64,000 bases of DNA from Halichoerus grypus (GCF_964656455.1 NC_135724.1:16072919-16136918), one strand, 5' to 3'. Shown: positions 32,825 through 45,058, counted from the stretch's first letter. Made by a program: numbers and translations. The notes: generated by a model from the letters alone, not told the origin.

Positions 32825-34888
32825 AAACCAAAATGTGAATTCTGTGCACCTAGTAAACGTTCAACAGACTTGGCTGAATCAAAGCCCAGGGAGCTTAGCT
32901 TCCACCCATCCATCAAGGTTGGCTCACTTACACCAGAAAGGGCCTCACCCGCATGAGATCCAATGCTGCTCAAAGCTCTGTACCCTTTGAGCCAGTCCGA
33001 GGAAGTCCACAGCCAAAATCAAATAGTGGTATTATTTCCTAGCTCATATGAGAAAAAAAGGTAAAGCAGAATTTTCTCAATTTTATATATTTCCTATATA
33101 TTTTTTTAGAAACCCTTGATATTTGCTACAAATTGTTTACTTACGAGTGTTGGCCACATGGCCAAATGAATGCACAAGTAGCTGACAAATATGGGGGGAA
33201 GAAAACAGAAAAAGCTGATCATATTTTAGCAAATTGGTTGTCATCTCCCAACACTCACTCTTCCTCCCTCCCTCCCTCCCTCCCCTCTGCTGTTGGCATC
33301 TGTGGCTCTGGTTGGGCTGAGGGGCCACGCTCCGCTCCACCACCCTGTCCTAATCATGGACACAGACGTACCAGAGAATGAAAATACGTAAATATTCCCA
33401 GAAATGTGCCAACAGTTTTTGTTTGAAGCTTAAGCAATCCGTAAACTTGTTGCATATGGAAGACCTCCTTCCTTGAACACTGTCGCTCAGGGAAGCAGAA
33501 ACAGCACAGCCCAGACTCGATTGAAACGTCTGGGAAGACTTCACTACAGGCTCAGTGACGACACACAGGACGGTACGCAGAGATGTGTGACCTCTGAGGG
33601 GGAAGGCTCTTGAAATAGAGACAGCTGAGTCCCCTGCAGTGCCAGGAGGCAGAGCTGACATGGGCCAGGGGCTGACAGGTAACAAGAGCACACTCGGTGT
33701 GGATGGGGAAAACACACCTGGGTTCTGGTCAGCGCTCATCTGGCTGTAGAGACAGATCTCCAGGTAGCTCAAGTAGAAAGCAGTTTTATTGCAAAGATCG
33801 GGGGGCTATCTTGGAAATGAGGTGCAAGTACGCTGGGTCCCTTGAAAAGTGGCAGGTCTTCAGGCCCACACTGGCTCATTTTCTCCATCTCTCTGGGGCC
33901 ACAGGGTCTTGTCCCTTCTTCTCTCTGTATCTGATTGATTCTCTTGCCTGTCTGAAAATGTGTGAATTTGCCCATGGTGGGAAAGGGCTACTCTCCTCCC
34001 CAACTCTATCATACTTACATTGCTAAGTTTCTTAGTATTCTAAAAAGATTCGGATTGGTTCCTGGTTTACCCATGGATTCGTTTCCTATGGGTCAGGTGG
34101 TTCATATTCTTCCTTCAATAACTACATGCATAATATATATATATAAATACCCTATACAAAGTTTTAACCAGTGCATTATAAGTCACTTAGAAAGTGGAAC
34201 ACAGCTGCACCTGAGTCACCAATTATAGAGCTGTCTTCTGTTCTTCTTTGGGAGAATTTTGAGGATCTTTCTTCCCAACACTTTCTCATCTTTGACATGG
34301 AGTGGTCATGATAACGACCTGGCCATAAACACTCTTCAGTTACATATCCGTGTACAGTTTAGTAAAGATATGTGTATGAGGGAATTAGAGAAGCACAAGT
34401 GTTTAACTGTCCACCCTTGTGGGTGCTGGTTAGACGGTCTCTGTAAAGCTGTCACTTCCATGTCTGGTGCTGAACTTGAAGTCTGTGGGGCTGGCATCAC
34501 AAGGAAAGATGGGAATGAAGTGGAGAAGAGCAAGGATGAGCTAGAATCTGTCTCCTGCCGCCTCTAGGCCTCCAACAAGCATGATGTTGGCAACCTGTGG
34601 GAGAAGCTGGTCCAGGATACACAGAGGGTGAAGGAGGGGGGTGCCCAGCTGCTGCCCAGCAAGCTGCAGTGGTACCTATGCCCTCCGGTGACCTCGGGAG
34701 CAGGCAAAGCATGGTTTCTGCTGCGCTTCACCTTCCAGATGGTGCCCTGTTGTGACCAGTGTTCATATAGAACTGTGCAGGGCCAGGAACTCTAAGAAAC
34801 GCAGTCCCAGCTTAGCTCAGCTGGTGCAGCATGAGTGAATGCAGTAGAGTTTGAATATGTATAAATATTCCCATAAACAATACAAACA
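32825..34888. other. Unassigned non-coding stretch
   Basis: No gene is recognised. A 140-codon minus frame (33350-33772) and a 102-codon plus frame (34259-34567) have no known domains. GC-richer sequence at 34420-34800 looks gene-like in composition but I can match it to nothing. Confidence 0.45.
33261..33286. repeat. (CCTC)n simple repeat
   Basis: Tandem 'cctc' units on the plus strand. Confidence 0.9.
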
Positions 34889-34890
34889 AT

Positions 34891-35165
34891 TTTTTAAAAT
34901 TTTATTGTTAATCACCATACATTACATTGTCAGTTTTTTTATGTAGTGTTCCATGATTCATTATTTGCGTATAATGCCCAGTGCTCCGTTCAGTACGTGC
35001 CCTCTTTAATACCCATCACCAGGCTAACCCATCCCCCCACTCCCCTCCCCTCTAAAACCCTCAGTTTGTTTCTCAGAGTCCATCATCTCTCATGGTTCGT
35101 CTCCCCCTCCGATTCCCCCCCCTTCACTTTTCCCCTCCTACAATTTTATCTTTGCTTTAACCTAG
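34891..35165 (-). mobile_element. L1 3' UTR, antisense, 5'-truncated
   Basis: It begins with a T-rich tail and 'attttattgttaatcacc', then 'atgtagtgttccatgattc', 'gcgtataatgcccagtgc', 'aatacccatcaccaggc' and 'agagtccatcatctctcat'. This is the 3' UTR of a carnivore L1 subfamily different from the pair at 28.2-29.1 kb. Confidence 0.88.
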
Positions 35166-35169
35166 CCAT

Positions 35170-37877
35170 AAAATGGACTTACATGGAATACCTCTTTCCT
35201 TGAATACTACTACTACAGTGAAACAAACAAAAAGCAGGGAAAGAAAAAACTGTGTGGGTTGAAGTTACTATGATGATGTATTGATCAAATAATTTCAGAA
35301 CTGATTATATCCTTCTATTCTAAAAAATGGCTGGTTCTCTGAGCAGAAAGGAGCCTTTTAATTAAATTCCAACACATAAGGTCATTGTCATGGTTCTGTC
35401 TCCAGCTGCCTTTAATGTTGTATAAACCTTTGTCTTCTGCAGCTGGGTCACATTCAATAAGTAATTACAGCACATCTGATTAAGGTCACTCCCGGGGCTT
35501 CCATTAATCATCTCCAGGAAGGAATGCTGGGGAGGCAATGTTACTGCAGGTCGCTTTCTCCTGTCCTACTGCTCTGAGGACTCCTCATGCTCTGCACTCC
35601 ATCACGTCCTCCGTGTTAATTGTTCCTGGAAGACAGAAGCCAGCTGGGCCCTGAACCCTCCTGGGACTTGTCCACAGCTGGGATTTGGCCCTGCTGAGAT
35701 CTCAGGGGTTCTGAGGACAAGATGCCTTGTCTTATTTCGTGCATTTCCCAAAGCAGCCCCCCACCGAAGCCATAGCAGGTAGGTCCACTGAGATGTCATT
35801 CCAAGGGGGTCACCAAACATGATGCTGGGTATGAGGGAAGGAGGGGGAGAGGTCCTGGGATGGAATAGCCTCCTGGGGAGCTTGCATAGCTGAGACCTGC
35901 ATACGCTTATTCTGAGCAAACCCTGAAAATGATGAGAATCTGAATATCATATGTGTAGAAAGTGTATTTCATCATCAAGGCTGCGGGCAGCAAAGCTTCC
36001 CTCGGGCATTCTCTGACACCCCCAAACTCCTGAGCTGTGGTTTCAGTGCCAAGACAGGACTTCCTTCACTTAAAACAGATGGAGTTGGTCTGTTTCTTCA
36101 GGAAGTGTGAGCTGTGACTGTAACACTGACTTCCCTTCATATAATAGAATATAAAGAATGACTCCAGGTCATTGGCATTTGTACATGATCCAGCAGCATC
36201 TCAACTTCAGAACATTCTGAGTGCAACTGAAGACTTTACTGTAAGTTAGTGCCATAACTCCTCCTAAGGCAAATACAGTAACTTCAGTCGCTTTGATCTT
36301 TCTGAAACAGAAACCCAAGTTGCTGGCCCAAGAACCAGACTCTTGAATTATGGTATTGGACCTGGACTTTCAGAGCAGAAGCTGAACATCACCTGTTTTG
36401 ACAAACATAACATGAGAGAGCACAATAGCAGAGGATGTCGGTCGTGGGCTACTTGCACGGTTTTGATCGACTGTGATGTACCCATTAAAATTTACCATTG
36501 AATTCAGCTCATGCCCCCAAGAGAAAAAGCCAAGGATCCATATGTTGGTTGAAACTCAGTCTTTTACCTTTGAATATTGGGCAATCAACAGTTCTGGAAG
36601 GATTTTTTAAAAATGAGCCATTTCAAGAAAAAGTTTTAGATTCTGAAACCACTTCGTGCTATAGTTCCCATGAGAGGAGAATGGGTAACATTTTGCATTC
36701 ATATGTTCCCCAATATGAAGAGTACACATGCGTCTGTTAAATTGGCTCTAGAGGGATAAAATGAATGTCAAGAGCAGGGGAATCTAAGAAATTGTGTCCT
36801 CCAACTGTTTCATTATACGAATGACTTTAAATCAGTGCCTGGCTTAATTAAAGTCCCTGCTGGTTCCTGGCAGAGGGCTAGAATCTGACACTCTGATTTC
36901 TCATTCCAGCCTCTTTCCACTAGATCTCAAAGCTGCTTTATTCTGTCCAGACAGTGGGACATTCGGTTGGAGACCTGTGGTCCCACTTCATTGTGAGCAC
37001 ATTTCCGGGTAGTGGCTGGGCCGGGGCAGAAGAGCCATGGCCCGCTGTCCTCCTCTGCCTCCATGAGACAGTCCTCCCTGCTCGACTGTGGAACACCTTC
37101 TCACATAAAATCCCCAGTGTGCTAGGAGGAGAGGAGATTCTTAGCGGGTCCACACACACGGTATGATCAAATGTGACAAACTGGATTTACATTTTTAAAA
37201 TCAGTTGTAAGCAGAAGATCATAATTATAAACCAGCATCCCTCCCTAAGTCCTTTATTCCAGGAAAAACTTCCGACCTGGAAAGAGGTGTGCTTGCTTCT
37301 CATTGAACACTGATCAATAACCGGACTCTCTTCTAGATGCTAGTTGTCCCCAGCAGCGCCGCCTCTAAAGTCTGGAAGGGAGTAGAAAGCTCCTCCATCC
37401 TTGGCTGTGCTTTGCAACACCACAGACCTATCTTATTTCCACTTCCAGGATGGGAGGGACGACCCCTTCCCAGGCCTCCTAGAGTGGGGGGCGGGGGGGG
37501 TGCTGGAAGAGCAGCCTGGCGTCTGGGGCTGACCCAAGTTACTGAAATCAGAGCTGTGGCATGTCACCTCCACTCTTCAGGGCTCCTGGCTCCATAGCAG
37601 GAAACTTTACAAGGCTCTACCTGCCCACCTAAAAAAAAGTGCTTTTCCTAAATAGAAAATACCATGGCTGGTTTGGAGTTGGCCCCAAATTTTCTCCCCT
37701 TTCCTTTGCCACGGGGACAGAAAGGATTTGAGTGGCTTGAGTGCACAACTGAAATGGCCTGACAGCATTTCTCAGCGGCTGGGACTCCATCCCCACCCAG
37801 GGCCCCGCAGCCATCTGCCCGTTTCGAGGTGGGGCCGTCGCTGCGTCTGGGCTACATATGCCTGGTCTGTGCAGTAG

Positions 37878-37918
<41 letters not shown>

Positions 37919-38475
37919 TACGTAGCAGTCACTCTAGTGGAGTGTAAGGGTCTCTCTGGGCCTCAGTTTACTCCTCTGTCAAGGAAGCAGGTCCCGTGTG
38001 CCTCTGAGGTCTGTGGTGGCATCAGGGGAGACTGAGTGCATCAGCTGAGCTGCAATGCCCCGGCACCCCTTCTCAGAGTCGTGCCTGTGATTAGAGACTC
38101 TGTCCCCGCAGCTAGACTCTCTGGCTTCAGATGAGAACAGGAGTAACTTAAAATGCTGTCTCATTTGTCCAGGACTTTGCTGTCTTTTATCGACTCCAGG
38201 GTTAGGATGGTCAACCCTCTGATGATACATAGGCTGCAGCCAGCTTTGGCTCGTGGGGCTATCCCCCAGCACACGGAGACGGCCTCCCGCAAGAGGCTAC
38301 GTGCGTGTAGTTGGGAGACCAATGTTCCATCTCCACCGTATTCCCCGACGTTACTATTTTATCTTTGTATGGCTGGACACATGGGTCAACTGTGTGATCT
38401 GAGGAAGGCCAACTTCGGCTCAAGGGAGGAAAACACTTTTAACCAAGCCTAAACACTCATTTGAAGAGCATATAC
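35170..38475. other. Unassigned stretch, largely unique
   Basis: No gene is recognised. The part 35340-35530 is non-repetitive and holds several homeodomain-type TAAT/ATTA words, so it could be conserved regulatory DNA. The 105-codon minus frame at 35602-35919 has no known domain. A G-rich patch lies at 37488-37501. Confidence 0.45.
37879..37914. repeat. (TG)18 microsatellite
   Basis: Eighteen perfect TG units followed by 'tacgtacgtag'. It is not inside a recognised L1. Confidence 0.97.
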
Positions 38476-38478
38476 ACT

Positions 38479-38645
38479 GGGGCGCCTGGGTGGCTCAGTC
38501 AGTTAAGCATCAGGCTCTTGATTTCGACTCAGGTCATGATCTCAGGGTCGTGAGATCCAGCCCCGTGTTGGGCTCCACACTGGGCATGGAACCTGCTTGG
38601 GATCCTCTCTCCCCAACCCCTCTCTTAAAAAAAAAAAAAAAAAAA
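38479..38645 (+). mobile_element. CAN-SINE, older subfamily
   Basis: It runs from 'ggggcgcctgggtggctcag' through 'catcaggctcttgatttcg', 'caggtcatgatctcaggg' and 'aacctgcttgggatcctctc' to an A19 tail. The 'cttgggatcctctctcccc' body is the older form found across carnivores rather than the caniform-specific one. No clear duplication remains. Confidence 0.95.
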
Positions 38646-38649
38646 CATG

Positions 38650-39145
38650 CAGTGCTTTTTTTCCCCCAAAAAATAATTAAATGGGTCCTTTTACTAAAGG
38701 GGCAAGTGACGATACTCCATATTTTCCGTAGGCTGCCACTTAGCATTATTTATTGTGATACTAAATGAGTTTGATTAGGTATTTTCCTTTTGATTTAGAC
38801 GACTTCCCAGAATGAAGTCGTTTTTTATTTTTTCATTTTTCATTTTTTCCTGATGGAAAATCTACTTCAGAACTATTGCCAACTTCGACGTACATTTCTT
38901 TTGAATTAAGTGAGCAAATGCATCCTTAGGAGAGGTGAAGCAGAAGTTGTCAGCTTGGCTCCAGGCACTGACCGCCTCCGGATGCACATTAACAGGAGGA
39001 ATGTCTTTAAGACGTCTTGCCAAAAACCAGATGAAGAGACGTTTGTTCTCTGTGCCCCTGCTCGTTCATAAACTGATCCTCTGACGACACGTTCACCGTG
39101 TTACCTCTGGATCACAACAGACACAAAGCCCTGCACATCCTGGGG
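38650..39145. other. Unassigned non-coding stretch
   Basis: No gene or recognised repeat. T-rich tandem words occur at 38820-38850. Confidence 0.5.
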
Positions 39146-39149
39146 GACA

Positions 39150-39584
39150 CGTGGCTACGGTATTTTGCAGCTCTTTTCATCAAGAGGCGGAGTCCGTTTC
39201 TCCACCTCTCGTGGTGTCCCCTGGCCAATAGGATGTGACAGTGATAATGTGCGCGTTCCGCAGCCTTCACCATCAGGCGGGACAGCTTCCGCCTTCCTCT
39301 TGGAATGTTCTTGCCTCCATGTAAGGAGCTCTGGTCTTCCTGACTAGATGATGACGGGCCCAGATGACAGCCGGTGCCAGAGGCAGCAGCCGCGTGAGTG
39401 AGGCCGCCTTATACCCTCCGGTGCCAGGCCAGCTGCTGAATGACTGCAGCCATGGGAGTGAGCCAAGGCAAGAACGCCCGGCTGAACCGAGCTCCAGTCG
39501 AGAATGATGGTCGGACACGTGGTGATTGTTTGAAGCTACTGAGTTTTGGGGTGAATTGTTACATAGCAATTGAGAATAGCTACA
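39150..39584 (+). mobile_element. MLT1-type LTR, sense
   Basis: Landmarks in order are 'tggccaataggatgtgacag', 'gccttcctcttggaatgttc', 'gactgcagccatgggagtga', 'agccaaggcaagaac', 'tgaagctactgagttttggg' and 'gtgaattgttacatagcaat' with the end 'gaatagctaca'. The 5' limit is approximate. No internal retroviral part is seen. Confidence 0.72.
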
Positions 39585-39596
39585 GAGCTCTATATC

Positions 39597-39720
39597 ACAA
39601 ATGAAGACATCGAGGATCGGGAACGTTAAGGAACTTGTCCAAGTGTTGTAGGGACCTGGGGGGTGGTGGAGTCAGGATTTGAACTAAGTCTTTATGATCT
39701 CAAATTCTCCACTGCTTGTC
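39597..39720 (-). repeat. MIR fragment, antisense
   Basis: 'aaatgaagacatcgagg', 'aaggaacttgtccaagtg' and 'gtcaggatttgaactaag' follow reversed MIR. Confidence 0.45.
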
Positions 39721-40100
39721 CGTGTCAAAACTGTACGCCTTAAGTGAACAAGTCCTTAATTTCAGGAAATGTTAAGGACCTAGTCTCTCATAAACAGATG
39801 ATGATAGACTAGTTAAAACATAATTTTTTAGCACGTTTCTGTTTTTATTCATTAGGAAGTGTTTTCCAAAAACACTGTTGGAGAATGCATCCCCTGTTTT
39901 TTAGGAGCAGGATTCTTGCGCTCACAGGATTCTTCAGCTCGTATTCTGGGCTGGGGCTCGGGCAGATACGATTTCAGAGAAGGGCTTTCTAATCCGTTCC
40001 ACTTGATGAAAAGATTTACCAAGGAGTCAGCCCACCTCAGAACTTGGTAGTCTGAAGCTTATGAAGTCTTAGGGGTGAAGGCCCTTCTAAAGAGGCCACC

Positions 40101-40313
40101 AAGTCAGGAAACTTTTCTGTAAAGGGCCAGGTAGTAGTTTAGGCTTTGCAACCCACACGGTCTCTGTATGGGACACAACTATTCTGCCCTTGTAACTTGA
40201 AATCAGAGGACTATGTAAACAAGTGAGTGTAGCTGTGTTCCGGTAAAATTTTATTTACAAAAAACGGGTAGCAGGCCAGAATGGGTCCGTGGATCGTGGT
40301 TTGCCGACCCCCG
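40101..40313 (+). mobile_element. hAT-type non-autonomous DNA transposon, subfamily not assigned
   Basis: The element reads 'gaaacttttctgtaaaggg', 'ggctttgcaacccacacgg', 'gtgtagctgtgttccggt', 'aaaattttatttacaaaaa' and ends 'tggtttgccgaccccc'. Its ends are imperfect inverted repeats of 'cagggtcggcaaac' type. A second copy lies at 52807-53005. Confidence 0.75.
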
Positions 40314-40319
40314 AATTGG

Positions 40320-41258
40320 AGGACGCTTGCCCACCAAGAGGCCACCTGATGCTGTGCTGCTGGCCTGGGTGTGTGTCTGATTTACGTGAGTCCGTAGCTT
40401 CCGGGTAGCTGTTGTGTAGACAAGCTAAAGCGGGGAGTAGATAAGCCAACAGGATCAGACCAAGAGTTGCTTTTAAGGATTCACGGAAGCACCCCTTCCA
40501 ATGGTGCCATCATCCCGGGCACTCCCTAGGAAGCCAGGTGGCTGGCTGACAGCCGTGTGGCCCAGGGAAGTTCCTCAGTTATGTCCTTGGGCAAATTATC
40601 ATTGAGACGTAGTGTGCTTACCTGTACAACGGAGAGGATAATCGGGAGCAGACTCTGCAGAATGAGTGGGCTCTCTATGACCTGCTGGTGGTGTTGTTTC
40701 CCCCATTTTCCCGGGGAGGGGGGGGCGCGGAGATCCAGTCCTGTGCTGGCCTCGCCCAGTGTGGAGAGCAGCTGTAGATCATTAAGGTTAATTACCACCC
40801 ACGAGCTGCGCTAGGGCCATGTTAATTGGACACAGTATCGCTGAGGTGCTGTTGGCCTTGCTTGGTCATCCCCTGGTCTGAGTGTTAACCTCTCCCTCGC
40901 TGCTTTCGCTGAACTGGTGACAGAAGGCGGCAGGGCCAAGGGGGGTTTGGTGCCTGGTGTTCCCAAGAGCTTACGCAGCTGATTGGCAGAGGTTACCTGG
41001 GGCCCAGGTGCACCAAATGGAGTTTTATTTTTAAAGTCAGCCTCAATCCTCAAGATCAAATATTCCCTGCTCTTGAATCAGTTTGCTCTTGTGTCCTTCC
41101 CTGGATGCCTATTGGTACTGTTTGCTCCTTCAGACTGCACTTTGACTTATTTTGCTGGAATTCTTTTGGGCATAGAATAATCAGAATAGCTGAATTAAAA
41201 GTCTACCTTCACCATGATTATTTTCACAAGTGTTACATTTCTGGATACTATATTTGAA
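40320..41258. other. Unassigned non-coding stretch
   Basis: No gene recognised. A G-run patch lies at 40714-40732. Confidence 0.5.
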
Positions 41259-41260
41259 TC

Positions 41261-41475
41261 AGATGCTGTCATTTTATTTAAAGATTTTATTCATTTGACA
41301 GAGACACAGCGAGAGAGGGAACATAAGCAGGGGGAATGGGAGAAGGAGAAGCAGGCTTCCCGCTGAGCAGGGAGCCCGATGTGGGGCTCGATCCCAGGCC
41401 CCTGGGATCATGACCTGAGCCGAAGGCAGACGCTTAACGACTGAGCCACCCAGGCGTCCCAGATGCTGCCATTTT
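41261..41475 (-). mobile_element. CAN-SINE, antisense, with 15-bp duplication
   Basis: The reversed body (41276-41460) goes from 'aaagattttattcatttgac' to 'gagccacccaggcgtccc'. 'agatgctgtcatttta' (41261) and 'agatgctgccatttta' (41461) flank it, with one mismatch. Confidence 0.96.
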
Positions 41476-41699
41476 AAAGCATGGGTTATTTTAGGTTTTG
41501 TTGGTCCATGATTTCATTTGTGGCAGCAAATGTGCCCTATCATATGAGGTTAATCTGAAGAGTTTCCTGAGTTTTTTCCTTAAGTAATTGTTCGTTGCCA
41601 AATCTGAACGGAATCTTAGTGGTTACCTAGCCAGGCCCTGCAGTCCCTACCCCTCCTCCTTTAGAGACTGGAAAAATCAGAGCATTCTCAAGTTTTTTA

Positions 41700-41932
41700 T
41701 TGTTTTTGTTTGGTTTTCTTTTGAGTGTAGCAGACATACAACATGACATTAGTTTCAGGCGTTCAACATAGTGACTCAACAAGTTTATATGTTCTGCTGT
41801 GTTCTCTGCAAGTGTAGCTACTATCTGTCCCAGGAGACTGCTAGGAGGGTGTCATTGATTATATTCTTTATGCTGTGCCTTTTATTCCTATGACTTATTC
41901 ATTCCCTAACCGGAAGCCTGTATGTTTTCTGG
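41700..41932 (-). mobile_element. L1 3' UTR fragment, antisense
   Basis: 'gtgtagcagacatacaac', 'atgacattagtttcaggc', 'caacatagtgactcaacaag' and 'gtgtagctactatctgtcc' follow the reversed L1 3' end. It abuts an MLT1 piece. Confidence 0.75.
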
Positions 41933-41936
41933 ATGA

Positions 41937-42110
41937 TGTTATGGACTGAATGTGTTCTCCCCAAAATGGATGTGTTGAAACCCTAGCCCCCAGCGGGATG
42001 GCCTTAGGTGGTATTAGTAGGATAGAGCCCTCATGAACGAGACTGATGCCCTCATGAGAAGAGACGAGAGCTCGCTTGTGCACTGCTCTCTGCCATGTGA
42101 GGGCACGCCA
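41937..42110 (+). mobile_element. MLT1-type LTR, 5' part only
   Basis: 'tgttatggactgaatgtg', 'gaaaccctagcccccagc', 'gatagagccctcatgaacg' and 'gccatgtgagggcacg' match the first ~170 bp of the LTR. The match stops at 42110, where a different sequence begins. Confidence 0.75.
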
Positions 42111-42404
42111 TCTTTCTTCATCCTCCAGGGAAATGAAAGTACAGCATGTTAAAGTAAAAGTCTTCAGAATCTCAGCTGAGATGTCCACTGCTTGTATTTC
42201 AGTCAGGTTATCCTTCCCTGCAGGAGCAGAATGATCAGAGATCTCTTTTGCTGTGACCAGGGAGAGTCCTCCTAGGGGTCCCGGAGCACTGCTTCTTTTG
42301 GCATCTTCCTGGGCACTCCGCACACTGCCCTCGCTGTTCAGGGGCGGGTCACAGGGGTCTCTGGATATCTCACTGTACGCAGTCACTCTCTCAGTCTCAG
42401 CCAT
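42111..42404 (-). other. Possible gene fragment, minus strand (unidentified)
   Basis: Starting from an ATG at 42404-42402 in good context (A at -3, G at +4), the minus strand is open for about 98 codons before it enters MLT1 sequence, and the frame continues through the LTR to a stop at 41895. The peptide starts MAETERVTAYSEISRDPCDP and later has SLVTAKEISDHSAPAGKDNL. Hydrophilic, Ser/Asp/Glu-rich and balanced, it looks more like a real protein than any other frame here. I do not recognise a family, see no clear splice site, and cannot exclude chance. Confidence 0.3.
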
Positions 42405-42589
42405 GTTATGAAGAATAGCCACAAGTATTTTTTGTCTTCAGTTGGAAGCAAATAGCTTTCATGTATTGAAATGTTTATCAGGTGTGTGACTCGTCCTATT
42501 ACTGCTTTTAATGAGCTGTGAGGGGAGGCCCTTCTGATGTCACCTTTTGGTTTTCATGCTAACTTAAACAACTCTGTTCTTGTGGCTCA

Positions 42590-43290
42590 CAAGATGGTGA
42601 TGCCCTAGCATCACCTTCACACCTGTCCTTCCTGCTAGGGCCATCCCTTCTAGTATTGCTTGCTGGACATGTCAATTGGGAGTTTCGGTTGACATCTTGA
42701 AAAGCAAGGTCCTCCTCTTCTCCCCCAAATCAGCTTGCTCTCCCAGTTTTAATTTCTGCTAGGGGCTCCACCATCCACTCAAGGTGAACTCTAAGCTTCA
42801 GCTCTGTGATGCTGTCTTAGTTCTACCACCTCCCTCCCACTACCACCATTTCTAGCCCAGGCTGTTCTTGTTTTCTTTATAGAATATGCCATCCTTCTCT
42901 CCCACCATCTTGTCGTTACCACACCCCTGCAAGACAACAGCGGTCCTTGGCTCCACTTAACCAACGTAGTCCCCAGTCTTCCCACCCAAAAACTCTGCGT
43001 GATTTTCTCATTTCCAGTTGAAATCTGAACCTCTGTGTTTGGTTTCTAAAGTCCCAGATGCTTTCATTCTCATGGCCTCATATGGAAACATGATTGGTTC
43101 TACTCTGGCCCGTTGCTAAACCATTACCCTTCATTGTTGCTTCTGTGCCTTCATCCGTGGGGACAGGTCATCCGGAATACCCTCCCAGGTGCCCCACCCC
43201 CACCCATTCACTTGAATTTCACTCTCTTAAGCCCTCCCTAACTTCGCTGTTCTTTGAATTTCTTCTAGTTGTCTAGTAAAAATCCTGCAT
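42590..43290 (+). repeat. L2 (LINE-2) 3' part, sense
   Basis: Diverged L2 phrases appear in order: 'catgtcaattgggagtttc', 'cctcttctcccccaaatc', 'ggggctccaccatccactc', 'ttgctaaaccattaccc', 'cggaataccctcccaggtg' and 'ttaagccctccctaacttc'. Such L2 stretches are relics of insertions older than placental mammals. Confidence 0.55.
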
Positions 43291-43299
43291 TGCCTGGTC

Positions 43300-44560
43300 C
43301 CGTTACTCTCTCTTGCTAGGTTGTGATCCAGTAGTTGTCATGGCAACACTGTTTTGTGTTGGTCTCCGCCTATCGATAGTGATGCTATGGGCTAGGAATG
43401 CCTCCGGGGCCCTGACTTGGGCCCGGGCTGCTTGTGCTGAGCCTTGCAGACATTTCCCCGCCCCGAGCCAATGTTGTGGCCACAATGGCCCCTGTGGTTC
43501 TGGGGATTTCAGGGCGTACCTCAGCAACGGCCAGCAGGGAACTCTGGAAAAACAAGGCTTATGATGCATCCTGGAGGGTGCAAGGCATGACCGGGGCCAC
43601 ACAGCAAGAGAGGAAGCGCATACCTGGCATTCTGCCTTTATTGGGGTCAACGGTGGGGGCCTAGGGTTTCACGAGGTCACTCTTTATTGGTGACTTTAAA
43701 ACCTAACAGTGGGACTTAAAGCATGGGAAGGGAAAAGCAGGGTCACTCAAGTGGTCAGTAGTCTAGGTTACCCAGGGTTTTCTAAAAGGAGAACTTCATG
43801 GGTGGGGGGCCTGGCTCTTTGTAGTTGGCAATAGGTTTCTTTGAAATGGGTGCCTCAGCAAGCGAAAGCTTAATGTCGGGCATGTACATTACAATAAAAA
43901 AACCCAGTTGTCAGGCACTTGGCCTTACACACCAGAACCCCGAAGCAACCGCAAACTCTCCCACGAGTGGACTGGCCAGTGCCCTCCTAGGAGCTGCAGG
44001 AGCCAAGCTTTGTGGCCGTTCCCTCACACCGAGGTTACAGCCCATTTCTCTCCTTCAAGCATGCCATTCCTCCCCTCACCTGCACAACAATTCTCTCTTC
44101 CTTGGCCTGAAGGAAGCTTTAAACTGGAATATACTCATCTTTGCTACCAGGCATAGAACCATGGATTTTTTGCTGGACAGAGGTCACCAGGTTGCCTCTT
44201 TCTGTTGTCTTTGGGGCTGATACCCCAAGTCTCTTCTGTGTCTTGGGCTTAGAGTATATCCTTGGCCAAGGGGTCTGCCCACCAGCTGCTGGTTAAGACA
44301 CTTCACCAACCTGAAAGGTTTCTTGGAGGTGAACATGAACCGATGAATAAATCATTCCCTCGAGACAAAAAGAGCTAATCAAAGAATCATGGCCATTCCT
44401 TGGCTTAACCAAATGTTCCTAAGAAAAGCCCCATAGGGGGATGCTTCTTGTGTGCCCCCATCTGGAGGTTAAGTCCACATAGGGACCACCTCCCCTTGCA
44501 TGCGGCTGGCTATCTCCTGTGGGCCTAGCTGACCCTTTTGACCTTAAGTATTTACCAGGG
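43300..44560 (-). mobile_element. Possible LTR or endogenous retrovirus remnant (low confidence)
   Basis: On the minus strand, two AATAAAG signals (about 43693 and 43643, the second in 'ccccaataaaggcagaatg') precede a C/T-rich U5-like segment, the arrangement of an LTR R/U5 boundary. Sequence to the right could be U3 or internal. I find no primer-binding site, no polypurine tract and no retroviral protein motif, so the assignment is only suggestive. Confidence 0.3.
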
Positions 44561-45040
44561 AGAGGTTGGTTGGTAGGACAAGGCTACACATGAGGGAAAA
44601 AGTTGTAGGTTTTTTACGATCAGGAGATGCCTCAGGGTGTCAGCGGAAGAAGTCCCCTGCGGGTATGCCGTTACATGATGCAGTGGAAGGAAAAGCTCTC
44701 CCCTTTGTTTGTTCAGTCGTCCACAGATGAAGTCGTTTCCTGAAGTGTGAGACCAGGGACGATGGTCTCTTCGCATCCCAGCCGGATTCTTGGCCTGAAT
44801 CCACACTGGCTGGCCTGAACTAGATTGCTGGATTTCAGGGTGTCCCTGTGCACAGATCCTGCTTTCCCAAGGTTTCCTCTGTGAAGCATCCCGGCTCACT
44901 TGCTCCTCAGGGAAGTGAAGGAAATGAGAGAATTGCCTAGGCAGAGTGTCAAAATATGTAGATAAACCCCAAAGGTAACTTAGTGCCAGAATTTTAAGAG
45001 TGTGTGAAGTGCCTCCTGTTGCCAAATTTCAGGAATCAGC
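44561..45040. other. Unassigned stretch with a 157-codon minus frame
   Basis: The minus frame 44552-45025 (…SRDASQRKPWESRICAQGHP…) lies just upstream, on that strand, of the possible LTR. I recognise no gag, pol or env motif in it. Confidence 0.35.
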
Positions 45041-45041
45041 A

Positions 45042-45058
45042 CCCCCCCCCCCCCCCCC
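45042..45058. repeat. Poly-C run (17)
   Basis: A homopolymer run and a likely assembly or sequencing weak point. Confidence 0.95.
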
